Shown piece after piece: positions 51,990 to 63,629 of a DNA stretch of 64,000 nucleotides. Position numbers and translations under genes: made by a program. Origin of the DNA: Branchiostoma lanceolatum. Lineage: Eukaryota > Chordata > Leptocardii > Amphioxiformes > Branchiostomatidae. Under the pieces are notes generated by a model. That model was not told the DNA's origin. It was given only the letters and a program-made list of their open reading frames with translations, and ran no database searches. Where the stretch lies: assembly GCF_035083965.1 (NCBI RefSeq), contig NC_089738.1, positions 7,113,734 through 7,177,733 on the forward strand. Reading direction: 5' to 3'. Position 1 is the stretch's first letter. The number at the start of each line of letters is the position of its first letter.

Positions 51990-54370
51990 CAATGGAGGTA
52001 CTAGACAGAAAAATTACAACATCAGACAGACCAATGACATCAGAAAAATCGACTTTGAAAAAGATAGGTTCGTGCACAATTGTGACTTTTTCACAAGCAT
52101 GAAACCAATATCCTTGATGAAACCACGTACCAAGCTTAAGGAGATTAATGAAACCAAACGGTTTCAACGCTGGCAACGGAGATCTAGAAGTGACTTTTGG
52201 CCAAAATCATGGCTTCGGGTTAATCACGAAGGCTAGAAAATAGATTTTAACCTCCTTGGATTAATCCATGTACTCTCCAAGCAGAGGATGGGTTCCGGCA
52301 GGTTTTTGACTTGTTTTTAAGCGTTTTTGTCGGCCTTTCTACTTTTTCATCTTTTTTTTTTCTCTATAAACCCATGGGTTTATAGAGAGAAAAAAAATGA
52401 AAAAGTAGAAAGGCCGACAAAAACGCCTAAAAACAAGTCAAAAACCTGCCGGAACCCATCCTCTGCTTGGAGAGTATAATCCATGACCATGTCTTTTATC
52501 TCCAAGGGAGTTACTTTTCGAAACCTACGCTTCCTTGTTTTCATTTTTCCTGTTCACTCGAGTAAGTTCATGCGTTTTTGCGCAAGATATTAAAAGTATC
52601 TATCACTTTGGTTTTCAGAAAAAAATGAATAAAAATGCCTTTTCAGCGATAATTGCAATTGTCTAAATATATCAGACACATATCTGTTCTAAATGTACAT
52701 GTCATTGCTGTACCAACTATTCAGTATTTTCAGGTAAAAAAAAAAGATCTAAAAAAAATCCCGAAGAAGGATTCAAAGATTGACCCGCCAATGATAAATG
52801 ATAAATAGTACATTTTAATTTCTCGCGGTGTCTTTGATGCGTCGCTATCGACAATACTCACTGGCCGGATATGAAGCCATTACTTTTGACGTCAAAATCA
52901 GGGCTCTTTGAACTCTAACGTAAAACATAGTTACATACCCGACAAATGTTATGATATGACATATACCTTCTTGTTTTTTTTGTTTTTTTCCCTGTTCACG
53001 CAAGAAAGTTCATGCGTTTTTATGCAAGATAAAGTATCTGCTATTTTGGTTTTGAAGAAATAGATTAATGAAAACACCTTTTTAGCGATAATTGTCTTAT
53101 CTATCAGATACGCATATGTTCTAAATGTACATATATCAGCTGTACCAACTTATCAGTAATTTTAGGTAAAAAAGATTAAAAAATCCCGAAAAAGGATTCA
53201 AAGTTTGTCCCGCCAATGATAAATAATACATTCTAACTTCTCGCGGTCTCTTTGATGCGTCGCTAGCGACCATACTCAGTAGCCGAATATGTGAAGCCAT
53301 TATTTTTGACGTCAAAATCTTTGAATTCTAACGTAAAACATAGTACCATACCCGACAAATGTTATGATGCGTTCATCTTTAATGTCAATAGACAGAATAT
53401 TACAATATCAGACGGACCAATGGCATCAGAAAAATTGCCTTTAAACAAAGCTGAGTCATGAAACCAATATCCTTGAAGAAACCAAACCGAGGAGGTTAAT
53501 GAAACCAAAGGGATTTATACAATGTTGCTGGCAACGGAGATTTTGATCAGAATCATGGCTTCGGATTAATCAAGGAGGCTAGAAAATAGACTTTAACCTC
53601 CTTGCAGTAATCCATGACCAATTTCGGTGTCTTTTTTGTCCAACCTCCATGGTCCAAGCAAGGAGGTTTTATGTAGATAAAACCTCCTTGGTCCAAGTGA
53701 GTTACTTTTCGAAACATACGCCTCCCTGTTTTCTTTTTTTCCTGTTCACTCGAGTAATTCCATGCGTTTGTACCCAAGATAAACTTTGGTTTTGGCAACA
53801 AACTAAATCAAAAGCTGCTTTTCAGCGACAATTGTCTAATCTATATAAAACCTCATCTATAAGACACATATCTGTTGTAAATGTTCATATATTTGCTGTA
53901 CCAACTTGTCAGTATTTCCAGGTAAAAAAAATATTAAAAAATCCCGAAGAAGGATTCAAACATTTACCCGCCAACGATGAATAATACATTGTAACTTCTA
54001 GCGGTATCTTTGATGCGTCACTAACGACAATGCCCATATGTACCAAATATGTGCAGCCATTACTTTTGATGTCTAGATCAAGGCTAGCTCTTTAAACTCT
54101 AACGCAAAACATAGCTACATACCGGAGAAATATTATGAAATGTTCATCTTTAATGTCAATATACCGTGAAAAAAATTACAAAATCAGACGGACCAATGGC
54201 ATCAGACAATTTGTCTTTAAACAAAGTTGAGTTAGTGCGCAATTACTAGTATGACTTTTTGTTGAAGCCAATACCCTTGATAAAACCCAGGAGGTTAATG
54301 AAACCAAATGCAAACTGATGATACAAGGTTGCTTGTAACGGAATCAAGAAATCAAAATCATGGCTTCACT
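51990..54370. repeat. Diverged tandem array of ~850-bp compound units
   Basis: Two alternating blocks recur in direct orientation. Block P (near 51990-52260, 53390-53630, 54160-54365) carries CAGACCAATGACATCAG, GAAACCAATATCCTTGA and TAACCTCC. Block Q (near 52505-52970, 52975-53375, 53695-54135) carries AGTTCATGCGTTTTTGCGCA, TTCAGCGATAATTG, AATCCCGAAGAAGGATTCAA and ACATACCCGACAAATGTTAT. Non-coding. One P-Q junction is interrupted by the palindrome at 52271-52476. Confidence 0.8.
52271..52476. mobile_element. 206-bp near-perfect palindrome with 9-bp TSD
   Basis: Arms of about 100 bp meet at AAACCCATGGGTTT (centre 52373). Ends are TACTCTCCAAGCAGAGG and CCTCTGCTTGGAGAGTA. Flanked by TAATCCATG at 52262-52270 and 52477-52485. 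The equivalent position in the neighbouring tandem copy (about 53610) reads GTAATCCATGACC uninterrupted, an empty site. Only a few mismatches between arms. Confidence 0.93.
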
Positions 54371-54573
54371 TTCAAACTTTATTGTTCTACAAACTAAATA
54401 CGTACTCTTTGACTATGTTGACTATATATTGTTCAATTCTTGTGCTCCCAAATACAACGGATCAAACTTGGCGCCTGTTATAAAGCGTTTAGAATTATCT
54501 AAAACGTAAAGACAGTCACATAATATAAACATAATATCGACAGCATAAAGAATTACATAAGATTGCTGTTTTC

Positions 54574-57245
54574 CTAATCGGCCTTGATAAACCAGACTTC
54601 ATTGTGCCTATGCAGAGGTGTGAAGGGACTGTCGTAACCAGCTGTATAGTAGAATTCCTTGTGGTAGTTGATTGTAGCGTTGTCCAGACTTTCGGCCAGA
54701 GCTGCGGCGTTCTTGGTCCAGTCTGTGTCGCTAGCGTATCCACCGAAAGATCTGCAAAAGACAAGGGGAAAAATTAGAGTACTTTCGATCTAGAATCTAA
54801 GAAAGGAATGGAAAATATTTTACCGTTGCAGCACTAAACATTGTACGACCTCTGAAATAGACGAGAATTGGACACGGTCACGGCAAAATTAGCCTGGATG
54901 CCAGACCCCCAATCTCTATGATATCTATCATGTACAGTTACTCAAGCAACTGGATATGATTTTGGAAACGCTCAGACGTTTCAAGTAGCATCCACTACTT
55001 TTCGTATAGCAAGATCGAAGATGATTTCGGCAGTCTTGCTCAGAGTCACTGACGAAAAGTAGTGGGTGCTACTTGAAACGTCTGACCGTTTCTTAAATCA
55101 TATCCAGTTGAAAAATCATATCCATCGACGTATCTATCATTATGTAGATTTGTAAAGAATGGGGGTCTGGCACACAGGCTACAACAAAATGGGCAAACTG
55201 TATACGTACGTAGCCGGGTTAGCTAGCATATAATTGTCTAATTCATTGGTTTGTTTGTTTGTTTGTTTGTTTGTTTGTTTGAGCCTTTGCATTAAGGTCA
55301 TAAGGGAAGAGGTAAGGGTCAGATACAATATAACAGAGATACACAGTCATTTGAGTCCTAATAACTCTATCATTATATATCATTACATATTTATGGTACA
55401 ACAATATACAATTGCTGCAACATACAACATACAGTAGGGCGAAAGCTGGTTCATGGTCCGTGTCCGTTCGTTTTGTTCATTTCCGTTACTTTAAGAGTCT
55501 CTTAAAGGAAGTCAGATTCGGAGCCGTACGGGTGTCTGACGGTAGGCTGTTCCGGACATTTGGTCAGCGGTAGGCTACCGATCTTCTTTGTATTATACAG
55601 AAATGTGGTGTTTTTAGAAAAAAAGAACTAGAAAATGGATATAACCCTTACTTTACAAAAGCTGTCATTCCTGCAAGAGGGTTGGTGAAAACGTTGGGGT
55701 CGGAAGGTTCAGGTGGGCTGGTCTGATCGGCGAACGGCACGAAGAAAGACACGGTGAAGTTGGTCTTACAGAACGGGCCCTGTCCTGGTAGTACCTTCGT
55801 AGTCACGGGCGCTGTCATCGGGATCTTAACCTCTGTTGGGAAAAAAGGAGGAAGAAATAAGGGCAGGAAGTCTTTGTCATGTTAACAACTTGCAACAGGT
55901 TGTGTCATTTATTTTCAGCGCTCATAATTGCTGCAGTTCACAGTGATATCGCTAGATGGGGCGATTGTGTCTTGCGGTTCATATATTTGTCGGTAGGGGT
56001 GCCTCGATAGAAAATCTATATGAACTGCATGTTTATCAAAACGTCTTCCTCTCTTTGTTTTAAAGATTTTAGAGAAGCACTAAGTCAGAAATTGCTCCTT
56101 TTTCTTACTGATTTCTTTAAAACCTCCTTACTACTGGTATCACAGCTGGACCAACTTTGTCCCGCAGTTCACATGGACTGCGCTTGGTGGTAGATACGAT
56201 CCAAATTTTTGACATTTACACTCTTCTTTGAGATAAATCAAGACCATCTATCCAGGCATTCTCGACTTATCGTGTCCACACACGGACACACTCATCCCGA
56301 AAACATACCCTTCTTGGGGAAAATAGAAATAGATCCAGTGTTTTCATTGGTCAGGTTGACTGATTAGATCACAAGATAAAGTAAAGAGGTACTCACGGCC
56401 CTTGTTGGAGCCTGAGATGTAGTTGAAGAGTCTCTGGAATCCCGTCCTGGAGGCCTCGTCATAGCTCATACCGGAAATGGTGGTGCTGCTCCACTTAGCT
56501 GCGTCATACTGGCGTTCTTCATAATCCTGAACAGAGGAAGAAATATTTACTTTTATAAATCGTTTTCGTTTCGTCCCACAATATTAAAGCGTTCCGATGC
56601 CATAGCCTCCACCAGGCCTTCCCACGGGGGTATGGATCGTAGAAATGGACAAAATTGAGAATAAATGGCCAAAAAAGTCAGTCCACGGGGAGGTTAACAT
56701 TCGCCTGGAAATAAAATCCTATGTTGGCCAAAAGTCCCCTGGCAAGTATTCTCTCTATAGCCGGCATAGTTAATACCCAGGCTTTCACAGAAATTGTGAT
56801 TCATTAGTCAATCAAATAAGTAAACAAAAATAAGGATAGCAAGAAATGACTGCTTCTGAATTTATAGCAATTGTGAAAATACTGTATTCATCAAATATAC
56901 CCCACATGCAGGATTCAACTATCTGTTGTACCCCCTTTTGCACTGCCAAGTTGGAGATTACCGTTTTCGCTCCATCTACATGTACACAGGTTGTGCAAAA
57001 GTTGTCAAGGTTTCGTCTGCGGTACCTGAATACAGCCATTGTGTACGTGTACAGGGTTTTAGGTAACTTTTCATCTTACAGATGTCGTTATTGTATGTAC
57101 AGATGCGTACCTTTGTAGTCTTGACTGTGGTGTATTTGGGACACTCCAGTTTGTTACAGAAAGCCGGCGGCCATGTCTGTGTGGGTAGAACAGGACTGGT
57201 GACAGCGAGGCTGGCCAGGGTTGTCAGGACGATCAGCGTCAACAT
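54574..57245 (-). CDS. Secreted SOUL/heme-binding protein 2-like (4 exons)
   Basis: Predicted 207 aa from exons 57111-57245, 56397-56526, 55652-55832 and 54574-54751, all phases consistent. The N-terminus MLTLIVLTTLASLAVTSPVL is a signal peptide. The SOUL fold is recognised by KIPMTAPVTTKVLPGQGPF, VSFFVPF, MTAFVKSFGGYAS, FYYTAGYDSPF and HRHNEVWFIKAD, matching HEBP2 in order and spacing. SOUL proteins bind heme or tetrapyrroles, though several have other roles. Secretion is inferred from the signal peptide. A second copy follows at 63452. Confidence 0.9.
54890..55181. mobile_element. 292-bp MITE in SOUL-gene intron 3
   Basis: Ends TAGCCTGGATGCCAGACCCC and GGGGTCTGGCACACAGGCTA. An inner inverted pair (AACGCTCAGACGTTTCAAGT / ACTTGAAACGTCTGACCGTT) surrounds GTAGCATCCACTACTTTTCG and its mirror. 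Flanks CGGCAAAAT and CAACAAAAT are similar. Inner segments are shared with 6077-6160 and 15283-15365. Confidence 0.8.
55247..55280. repeat. (GTTT)n microsatellite
   Basis: About eight uninterrupted TTTG units. Confidence 0.9.
56605..56765. repeat. Diverged TAGCCTC-family element
   Basis: Begins ATAGCCTCCACCAGGCC and contains the TGGATCGTAGAAATGGAC and TTGAGAATAAATGGCCAA words seen in the 2561 and 29767 elements. Right end not clearly defined. In SOUL-gene intron 1. Confidence 0.45.
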
Positions 57246-58147
57246 TGTGTGTATCTGTTTCTGTGGGAAGATGTTAGGTTTGAATCATTTGTACACTGTT
57301 GATCTATCTCTATGCTCTCAATGTACAACACTATGCAATACCCCGTCACAAATAAGAAATTCAGCTTGGCCGACGTGTTGGCGAGCTTCAAATGTGCATT
57401 TTCGGCCGAAAAACGGACGACGTCCTGTCGATAACGCGGGATTCGGGCGATTTTTAGAAATCAAAGTTGATCCAAATATTGGCCTTTTACCAGGTTAGTC
57501 TATTCAGACTTCGTCCATGTCCAAGAGCTGGCACCACCCCATGGGGGATTTTTAGTTTTTATTGTTCGACGGACGTCACCCGAGATTTTCATTGGAAAAT
57601 ACGGTCGGCGCTCGGGCGATTTTGAAATTTGGCGAGCTTCGGGCGATCTACAAAGTCGGCCGACGCTCGCATAAATTGTGACGCCGGCTTAATAAAGGTC
57701 AAACCCAAGCAATACAAGGGCCCGAAAATCGGATTTGAAAGTCAATTTATTTAGTCATATCTATACATGATAACTTCAAATAACACTATCACAATGTATA
57801 GCGACTTCCATCATACAAAAATATGACGTCTTTGTGATGTGAGAACTCACTGAAAAACGTCGCGCCAGGGTTTTTGTAGGCTTGCGAAACTAAGGGTCAT
57901 CGTACAGCACGTTTTTGCGCAGTTTTGAAATGCTTAAAGAATGAAGTTATTACGCAAAATGGGCTAAACAATGTTAGTAAATGTCACTACCATAAAGATT
58001 TCAGCATTTTTTTATTTCCACATTTTGGGCCCTAATATTGCTTTGGTAGCCTTTAAATGTTTGCAACGCTATTCAAAGCGCGCGTGTATCTCAATGGACC
58101 CGCGGCAAGTTGGCGACCTCGGTGCGACCGAGAGATTTGACAGAGCG

Positions 58148-58360
58148 CTCAATGAATTTCATCGATAAAAAGGAATTATCATATAGTTACGCTTTGTTTA
58201 TTTGCTGTCTTTTTAGTCACACTTGTACGCGTTTTGCATGATATCCACATTATAAAAGACAAGGGTACCACAAATCCAATTTAGGTCGAAGCGAAGTCGC
58301 CAACGTGCCGCAGTGTTCTAAAATCCGAACACGTGGCTATCCCTTATCAATGAGCGGATT
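58148..58360. repeat. Dispersed repeat shared with 24118-24320
   Basis: GCTCAATGAATTTCATCGAT, GTCTTTTTAGTCACACTTGT and GTCGCCAACGTGCCGC-type words are in the same order as the intronic copy at 24118. Confidence 0.65.
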
Positions 58361-58894
58361 TTGCGGCGCCACCACTACACGTGTTTGATCCCGTTGGAAA
58401 GACAAACAGACATATAAGTGTGTGACCTCGATCCGACCACCGTCGTGAAAACGTGATGTGCCAGAAGACTTAGATGTGTACTTAGGAGGGACAGTACGTA
58501 CATACTAGTTGGGGACAAATTAGATGTGTACTTAGGGATAGTACGTTCATAGTATGGGACAAATCATGGAGGGCCACTTAGAGGGAGGGGAAAATGCTAC
58601 ATAACCTAAACCGCAATGGAACATTGGCAAGAAGAATGACACTGACGGTACAAAATTCAAGAAACTTTTAGCCTGAAATGAAGGTAACACCAAACCCGAT
58701 AATTGATTTAGTCCGATGTCAAATATACCCATTCTGATCCTGTACCCAAGAAATTTCGTTCAGAACCTTCCTGGCCACAAATATGTTATGCTATCATTTG
58801 TGGGCCATGGGATGAGTTGTTTTCTGCACTATAATTTCCTGTGAATTTTACGTACTCTAAGTGAATATTTCACACAAAAGTGAAATGTAAGTAC

Positions 58895-59250
58895 TTCATT
58901 ATCTCAGAGAAAGCTCTGTATGCTTTTGATGCAATGTCACAACCTTTTACCATATATTTACACGACATGTTAGCGTACATTGTCGCGCAGGGTCGCAAGC
59001 ATGTATTAATCTGCTTTTAAGAAACGCCCGCCATAGGTGACTAGAGTACACGGTATTATCTCAGAGAAAGCTCTCTATGCTTTTGATGCAATGTCACAAC
59101 CTTTTACCAGATATGTTAGCGTACATTGTCGCGCATGGTTACAAGTATGGCTTCATCTGCATAAACGCCCGCCAAAGGCAACTAGAGTACACGGTATTAT
59201 CTCAGAGAAAGCTCCGGATGCTGCCCCTTGATGCAATGTCATAACCTTTT
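58895..59250. repeat. Tandem repeat, ~150 bp, 2.4 copies
   Basis: Units start ATTATCTCAGAGAAAGCTC, followed by TTTTGATGCAATGTCACAAC, GTTAGCGTACATTGTCGCGC and AAACGCCCGCCA, at about 58898, 59055 and 59197. Confidence 0.85.
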
Positions 59251-59287
59251 CATGCAAAGTAGATTTAGTATTGTGAAAAAAACACGT

Positions 59288-59408
59288 AATCTCCAAACAA
59301 ATCTTTCGGTGGCAAAGACTGTATACAACTGGTGAAAGTAGTTTTATTCGACGCTGAGGCATATTTAACTCCTTTTGCCAGTTGTATACGGTCTTTACCA
59401 CCAAAAGA
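59288..59408. repeat. Imperfect hairpin element
   Basis: AATCTTTCGGTGGCAAAGAC then GTATACAACTGG is mirrored by CCAGTTGTATACGGTCTTTA and CCACCAAAAGATT. About 120 bp. Confidence 0.7.
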
Positions 59409-59996
59409 TTTTTTAAGAAACACGGATTTTATTTTAGTTTATATTAGAATTGCAAAGGTACAATACACGTGGGACACAGGCAGCTATTGCTGGTGTCTTG
59501 ACCCACACATAAAGCAAAACATATATTGCACAGACTACAAGTCACAAGCAAAGCAATTGTGTTTTCCTTTATATAACTAAGATGATTTAAACATACATCT
59601 ATATGGATAAACCAAAGCAAGGGAGACGTTTATATGTGATACAACTGTTTTGTCACAATATAGAGTGGACTTACCAAAATCTCTGACCGTTCCTTCAGCT
59701 TTCTTCACGACGAATGACGTTACCTTACCACACGTAATTCTTGCGTAACATCTCAAACTTGTGACAAATGCAAACAGAGAATCTTGTGTAACGCAAACAA
59801 ACGCAAACAGAAGCCTTGTGTAACGCAAACGCAGCCAAACGCTAATGATCGAATTATTTTCAACAGATTCGATGAATTTAAAACTTTCCGCTTACCATTT
59901 TCGTCCAGATTTATCAGATATCATTACATGTTTGCTACCAGAAACATGGTAGGGATACTATCTTTTATATTCATATTTTTCATTGTAAAATAGTCA

Positions 59997-61634
59997 TTGT
60001 CAGCTAGGTATCTGTTAAAACACTTCGGCACAAATGACAATCTCTTTGTCTTAGACTCGCTAATTACCAAATATTTCCATAACAACAAACGCCTTTATTC
60101 ATGTTTTATAGATTTTAGAAAAGCATTTGACACAGTTTGGAGGGAAGGGCTCCGTTTCAAATTGCTAAATTCAGGAATAGGAGGGAATTTCTATAAGTTA
60201 ATCAAATGTTTATATAGTAAACCTGAAACTTGTGTAAAAACAAAATCTGGTCTGACACCACCATTTGTGACCGACAAGGGTGTCCGTCAGGGTTGCAACA
60301 TGAGCCCCACCCTTTTTAATTTATTTATTAATGATTTAGTTAAAGAGTTAGATAACTTAGAGTGTATGCCACCAACTTTATATAATCTTTATGTTTCATG
60401 CTTATTGTATGCAGATGATGTTGTTATATTTTCAGAATCAGACAAAGGTCTGCAATCTGCAATTAACAGACTAAGTGACTTTTGTAGCAAATGGAAGCTC
60501 CAAGTAAATATGAAGAAAACAAAAGTAATCATATTTAACAAGGCAGGTCGTTCTTTTCCAAAGCAAAAGTTCTACTTTGAAAATAACACAATAGACAATG
60601 TCCCCTCCTATTGCTATTTAGGCCTAACCCTCACATCATCAGGTAGCTTCACTCTAGCCAAAAAGCAGCTGTCACTTAAGGCACGTAAAACCATTTATAG
60701 CTTCAAATCTATCATTCGTTCATCAGTCTTACCACGCGGCCTTCTAAAGATATTTGATACCTGCATAAAACCGATCCTTCTGTACGGATGCCAAATCTGG
60801 GGGACAGAACAACTACATGATGCGTCGCCTATTGAAAACGTACACAACCAATTCTGCAAAAATGTTCTTGGTGTTTTTAGAAATAGTAGCAATGTAGCAT
60901 GTAGAGCAGATTTAGGTAGATTCCCATTAGATATAGATATATGTATATATATAGTTAAATTCTGGTTACGTCTGGTTCAAATCGATAGATCTACACACAC
61001 CCTCCAAGCGGACGCACTCCATCTACAGCAAAGTCTTCCGACGAATACCCGTAGACGAACATTGTTACAACGTGTTAAAGACATATTAGATTACAATGGA
61101 TATTCCTATTTGTGGCACTCCGGTAATACACATTGTAAACCTGAACATGTCGGAAAAGCGCTGAGAAGGAGATTAACAGATATATATATACAATCATTTT
61201 TTCATACCTTGGTAAACGACAGCGGTAAGTTAAGATTCTATGCAAAATGTAAAACCATGTACAATTTAGAGAGTTATCTTGATCTTGCAGATTTTGATCT
61301 ACGCTCAGCCATTAGCAAAATTAGAGTTAGTGCTCATCCTCTTGAAATAGAGAGAGGCCGATATAGAAAATTACCTATATACGAAAGACTTTGTAAGTAT
61401 TGCAATACAAATGCCGTGGAAGACGAAATACACTTTATTTCAAACTGTTCATTTCATGATAATGCACGAAATGAGTTGTCTATTCAGACCACTAAAATCT
61501 ATCCGAATTTCCCTAAGCTTACAGACAAAGAAAAGACTATTCTTCTTTTAACTACCAAAAACCCACAAATTATAGAAAAGGTGGGACATTACGTCTTCCA
61601 TTGCTTACAAAAGAGAAGTCAAACCCTTCCCTAG
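59997..61634 (+). pseudogene. Non-LTR reverse transcriptase, N-terminally truncated
   Basis: About 545 codons open. RT motifs include CFIDFRKAFDTVWREGL, GVRQGCNMSPTLFNLFINDL and the catalytic LLYADDVVIFSES. The C-terminal region ends in a Cys/His cluster (CKYCNTNAVEDEIHFISNCS). The frame does not begin with an ATG that fits the family, so this is a remnant without a native start. Confidence 0.85.
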
Positions 61635-61770
61635 TTATAGACAATTACATTTGTATAATTTAGATAAGCAGCTTTTATACCTATTTTGTACACTGTTCTT
61701 TTATGTATGTTATTTGCATTTAGCCTTCGGGCATGAATTTGCAATAAACTTATTATTATTTGTTAACTCA
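59997..61770 (+). mobile_element. 5'-truncated non-LTR retrotransposon
   Basis: Only the reverse transcriptase and 3' end remain: endonuclease and the N-terminal part of RT are missing. The frame 59997-61634 has no stop. The 3' end carries TTCGGGCATGAATTTGCAAT and AATAAACTTATTATTATT at 61740-61765, a typical short-repeat tail. 5' truncation is the usual result of incomplete target-primed reverse transcription. Clade not resolved. Confidence 0.85.
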
Positions 61771-61811
61771 CTTCTTGCGATATAAAACTGAGATGCGGAA
61801 TACAGTATTTG

Positions 61812-62145
61812 CAACTCTTGTTTAACTCTATCTGTTCTTGATAAGTTAGGGGTCCGATTCTGATGATAAAGTATACAATATTATGTAACTCTTGTGTAAC
61901 TCTATCTGTCCTTGTTAATTTAGGGGTCCTATTCTGATGACAAAGTATGCAGTATTATGTAACTCTTGTGTAACTCTTGTGTAACTCTATCTGTCCTTGA
62001 TAAGTTAGGGGTCCGAGTCTGATGATAAAGTACACAGTATTATGTAACTCTTGTGTAACTCTTGTCAAGGATAGTAATGTCCTTGCTCTTGTGTAACTCT
62101 ATCTGTCCTTGATAATTTAGGGGTCCGATTCTGGTGATAAACGTT
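61812..62145. repeat. ~75-bp tandem repeat
   Basis: TATGTAACTCTTGTGTAACT followed by CTATCTGTCCTTGATAA and TTAGGGGTCCGATTCTGATG recurs about four times with some internal duplication of TAACTCTTGTG. Confidence 0.88.
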
Positions 62146-63090
62146 GTATAATTCCAAAGTCCACTTGGTCACGCGAAATAACCAAACACCAACACTTGTC
62201 CAACCTAATTAGATAAAAGAATCCCGTGTGCTTTCTTAGCCTCCATAGCAGACTCTCTGGCCCTTTTTGTGGGGCTTTTTTTGATGACTTATAGTTTTGT
62301 ACTGGGTCGTTTGTGCAGCAAGCTAAGCCCGTAACCGGGCTGCACAAACGACCCAGTACAAAAGAATTCATCAACAAAAACTGTATCATAAGTCCCCCAA
62401 AAAGGCCCAGACAGCCTGCTATAGAGACTAGTGCTTTCTCGCGACTATGTATACTATGTTAACACCTGCTTACCAACAGCAGCAGGTCTATTGATTTTGG
62501 TATTGAAAAGTCTCGGCTTTGCGGGATTTTATGATTATTGACCCGATTATTGTAAAATCATTTGGATTTAGTAAAAAAAAATCATTGATAAGATTAGGGT
62601 CGGATATATAACTGGTGCGCTCCAAAGTCCACCTCATCAGGAGAAATAACTAAAACACCAATACTTGTCAAACCTAGATACGTGTAGATGAAATACTCCC
62701 GTGTGATTTCTCGTGACCATCGATGTATGTTAATACCTGCTTACCAACAACAGCAGATCAATTGATTTTGTTATTGAAAAGTCCGGGCTTTTTGCAGGAT
62801 TTTATAAGCTAATTATTGTAAAATGCTGACCCATCATGTTCGATATGGGTCGGATAGGTAAATGATGCGTTCTTAAGGCCACCTAATCATTGCCAAGCGA
62901 AATAACTTATCATCAATACTTGTCCAACCTATAGATAGATGAAATAATCCCGTGTGCTTTCTCGTGACGATCGATGTAATATAGGTTAATACCTGCCTAT
63001 CAACATCAGATCTATTGACTTTGCTCTAGTTAGAAGTCTAAGCTTTTGAAGGATTTTATAGCCCGATTACTACAGAATACGGGACATTGA
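62146..63090. repeat. ~240-bp tandem repeat, three units
   Basis: Each unit carries CCAAAGTCCAC.T-type start, AATACTTGTC.AACCTA, CCCGTGTG.TTTCTCG, TTAATACCTGCTTACCAAC and GGATTTTAT. Units lie about 62146-62610 (including an insertion), 62611-62850 and 62851-63090. Confidence 0.8.
62237..62430. mobile_element. 194-bp palindromic MITE with 9-bp TSD
   Basis: Ends TAGCCTCCATAGCAG and CTGCTATAGAGACTA. Arms meet near AGCCCGTAACCGGGCT. Flanked by GTGCTTTCT at 62228-62236 and 62431-62439. The corresponding site in unit 3 of the host repeat (about 62950) reads GTGTGCTTTCTCGTGACG uninterrupted. Confidence 0.92.
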
Positions 63091-63451
63091 ATAGATAATC
63101 AGCCCAACTTACATGCATCTTTTAACCTTCTCCCTGCTGCCTAACTCCGTAAACAATACAAATTCGTTTCGACCTCGGCACTTTATTCGGTGGTTATACG
63201 AACGACCATGCCTTATCACACCGTATAGACCTCAGGGCGGGTCATTAACCCTATATTGAAATGATGAAAGGTCCTACAATCACAATAGTGTGATTTATTG
63301 TGATTGTTAAAATGTATACTATCTCTTAAGTGCCGGCCGGCCGGCTGCCTCTACTAGTTCACCCAAGAAAGTTTGGTCTCACACATTCACATGCGAATGC
63401 GTCTTTATTACAACCAAGCAAGAATACAATTCTCAAGGAGTTGTTGTCGTC

Positions 63452-63629
63452 TTAGTCTGACTTTATGAGCCATACTTCATTGTGCCTGAATACCGGTTGG
63501 AAGACGCTGTTGTATTCGGCTGCGTAGTAGAAGTTCTTGTGGTAGCTGATTGTAGCGTTGTCCAGAGCACCAGCCAAGGTGGCGGCGTTCTCTGCCCAGT
63601 CGTCACCAAAGGCGTACCCACTGAAATGC
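63452..63629 (-). CDS. SOUL/heme-binding protein 2-like, copy 2, last exon (partial)
   Basis: Same length (178 nt) and phase as the last exon of the copy at 54574. It encodes HFSGYAFGDDWAENAATLAG through YYAAEYNSVF to FRHNEVWLIKSD. The acceptor CCCAG precedes it. Earlier exons lie beyond the window. A tandem paralogue. Confidence 0.9.

Larger units (their letters stand above)
50216..54573. other. Intergenic region upstream of Glass-like gene
   Basis: 50216-51000 probably includes the Glass-like promoter and a 5' UTR exon; I see no defined elements. 51000-51780 is non-coding and AT-rich. 51790-54370 is a tandem non-coding repeat region with an inserted palindrome (separate entries). 54370-54573 is the 3' flank of the SOUL gene. 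Confidence 0.6.
57246..59995. other. Intergenic region upstream of SOUL copy 1
   Basis: 57246-57270 is the SOUL 5' flank. 57350-57700 has several GGGCGATTTT and GGCGAGCTTC words but no clear structure. Repeats at 58148-58360 (shared with 24118), 58898-59250 (tandem) and 59290-59405 (inverted). No gene recognised. Confidence 0.55.
61771..63451. other. Repeat-filled spacer between LINE and SOUL copy 2
   Basis: Almost entirely tandem repeats: a ~75 bp unit to about 62145, then a ~240 bp unit to about 63090 interrupted by a palindromic MITE. 63090-63451 is unique non-coding sequence with no recognised gene. Confidence 0.65.

Noticed and set aside
51790-52236. 148-codon plus-strand frame
   Set aside because: Lies in the tandem non-coding repeat region; its equivalents in the other repeat units carry stops and shifts.
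59784-59993. 69-codon frame just upstream of the LINE as its N-terminal part
   Set aside because: It ends in a stop before the RT frame and shows no endonuclease or RT motif.
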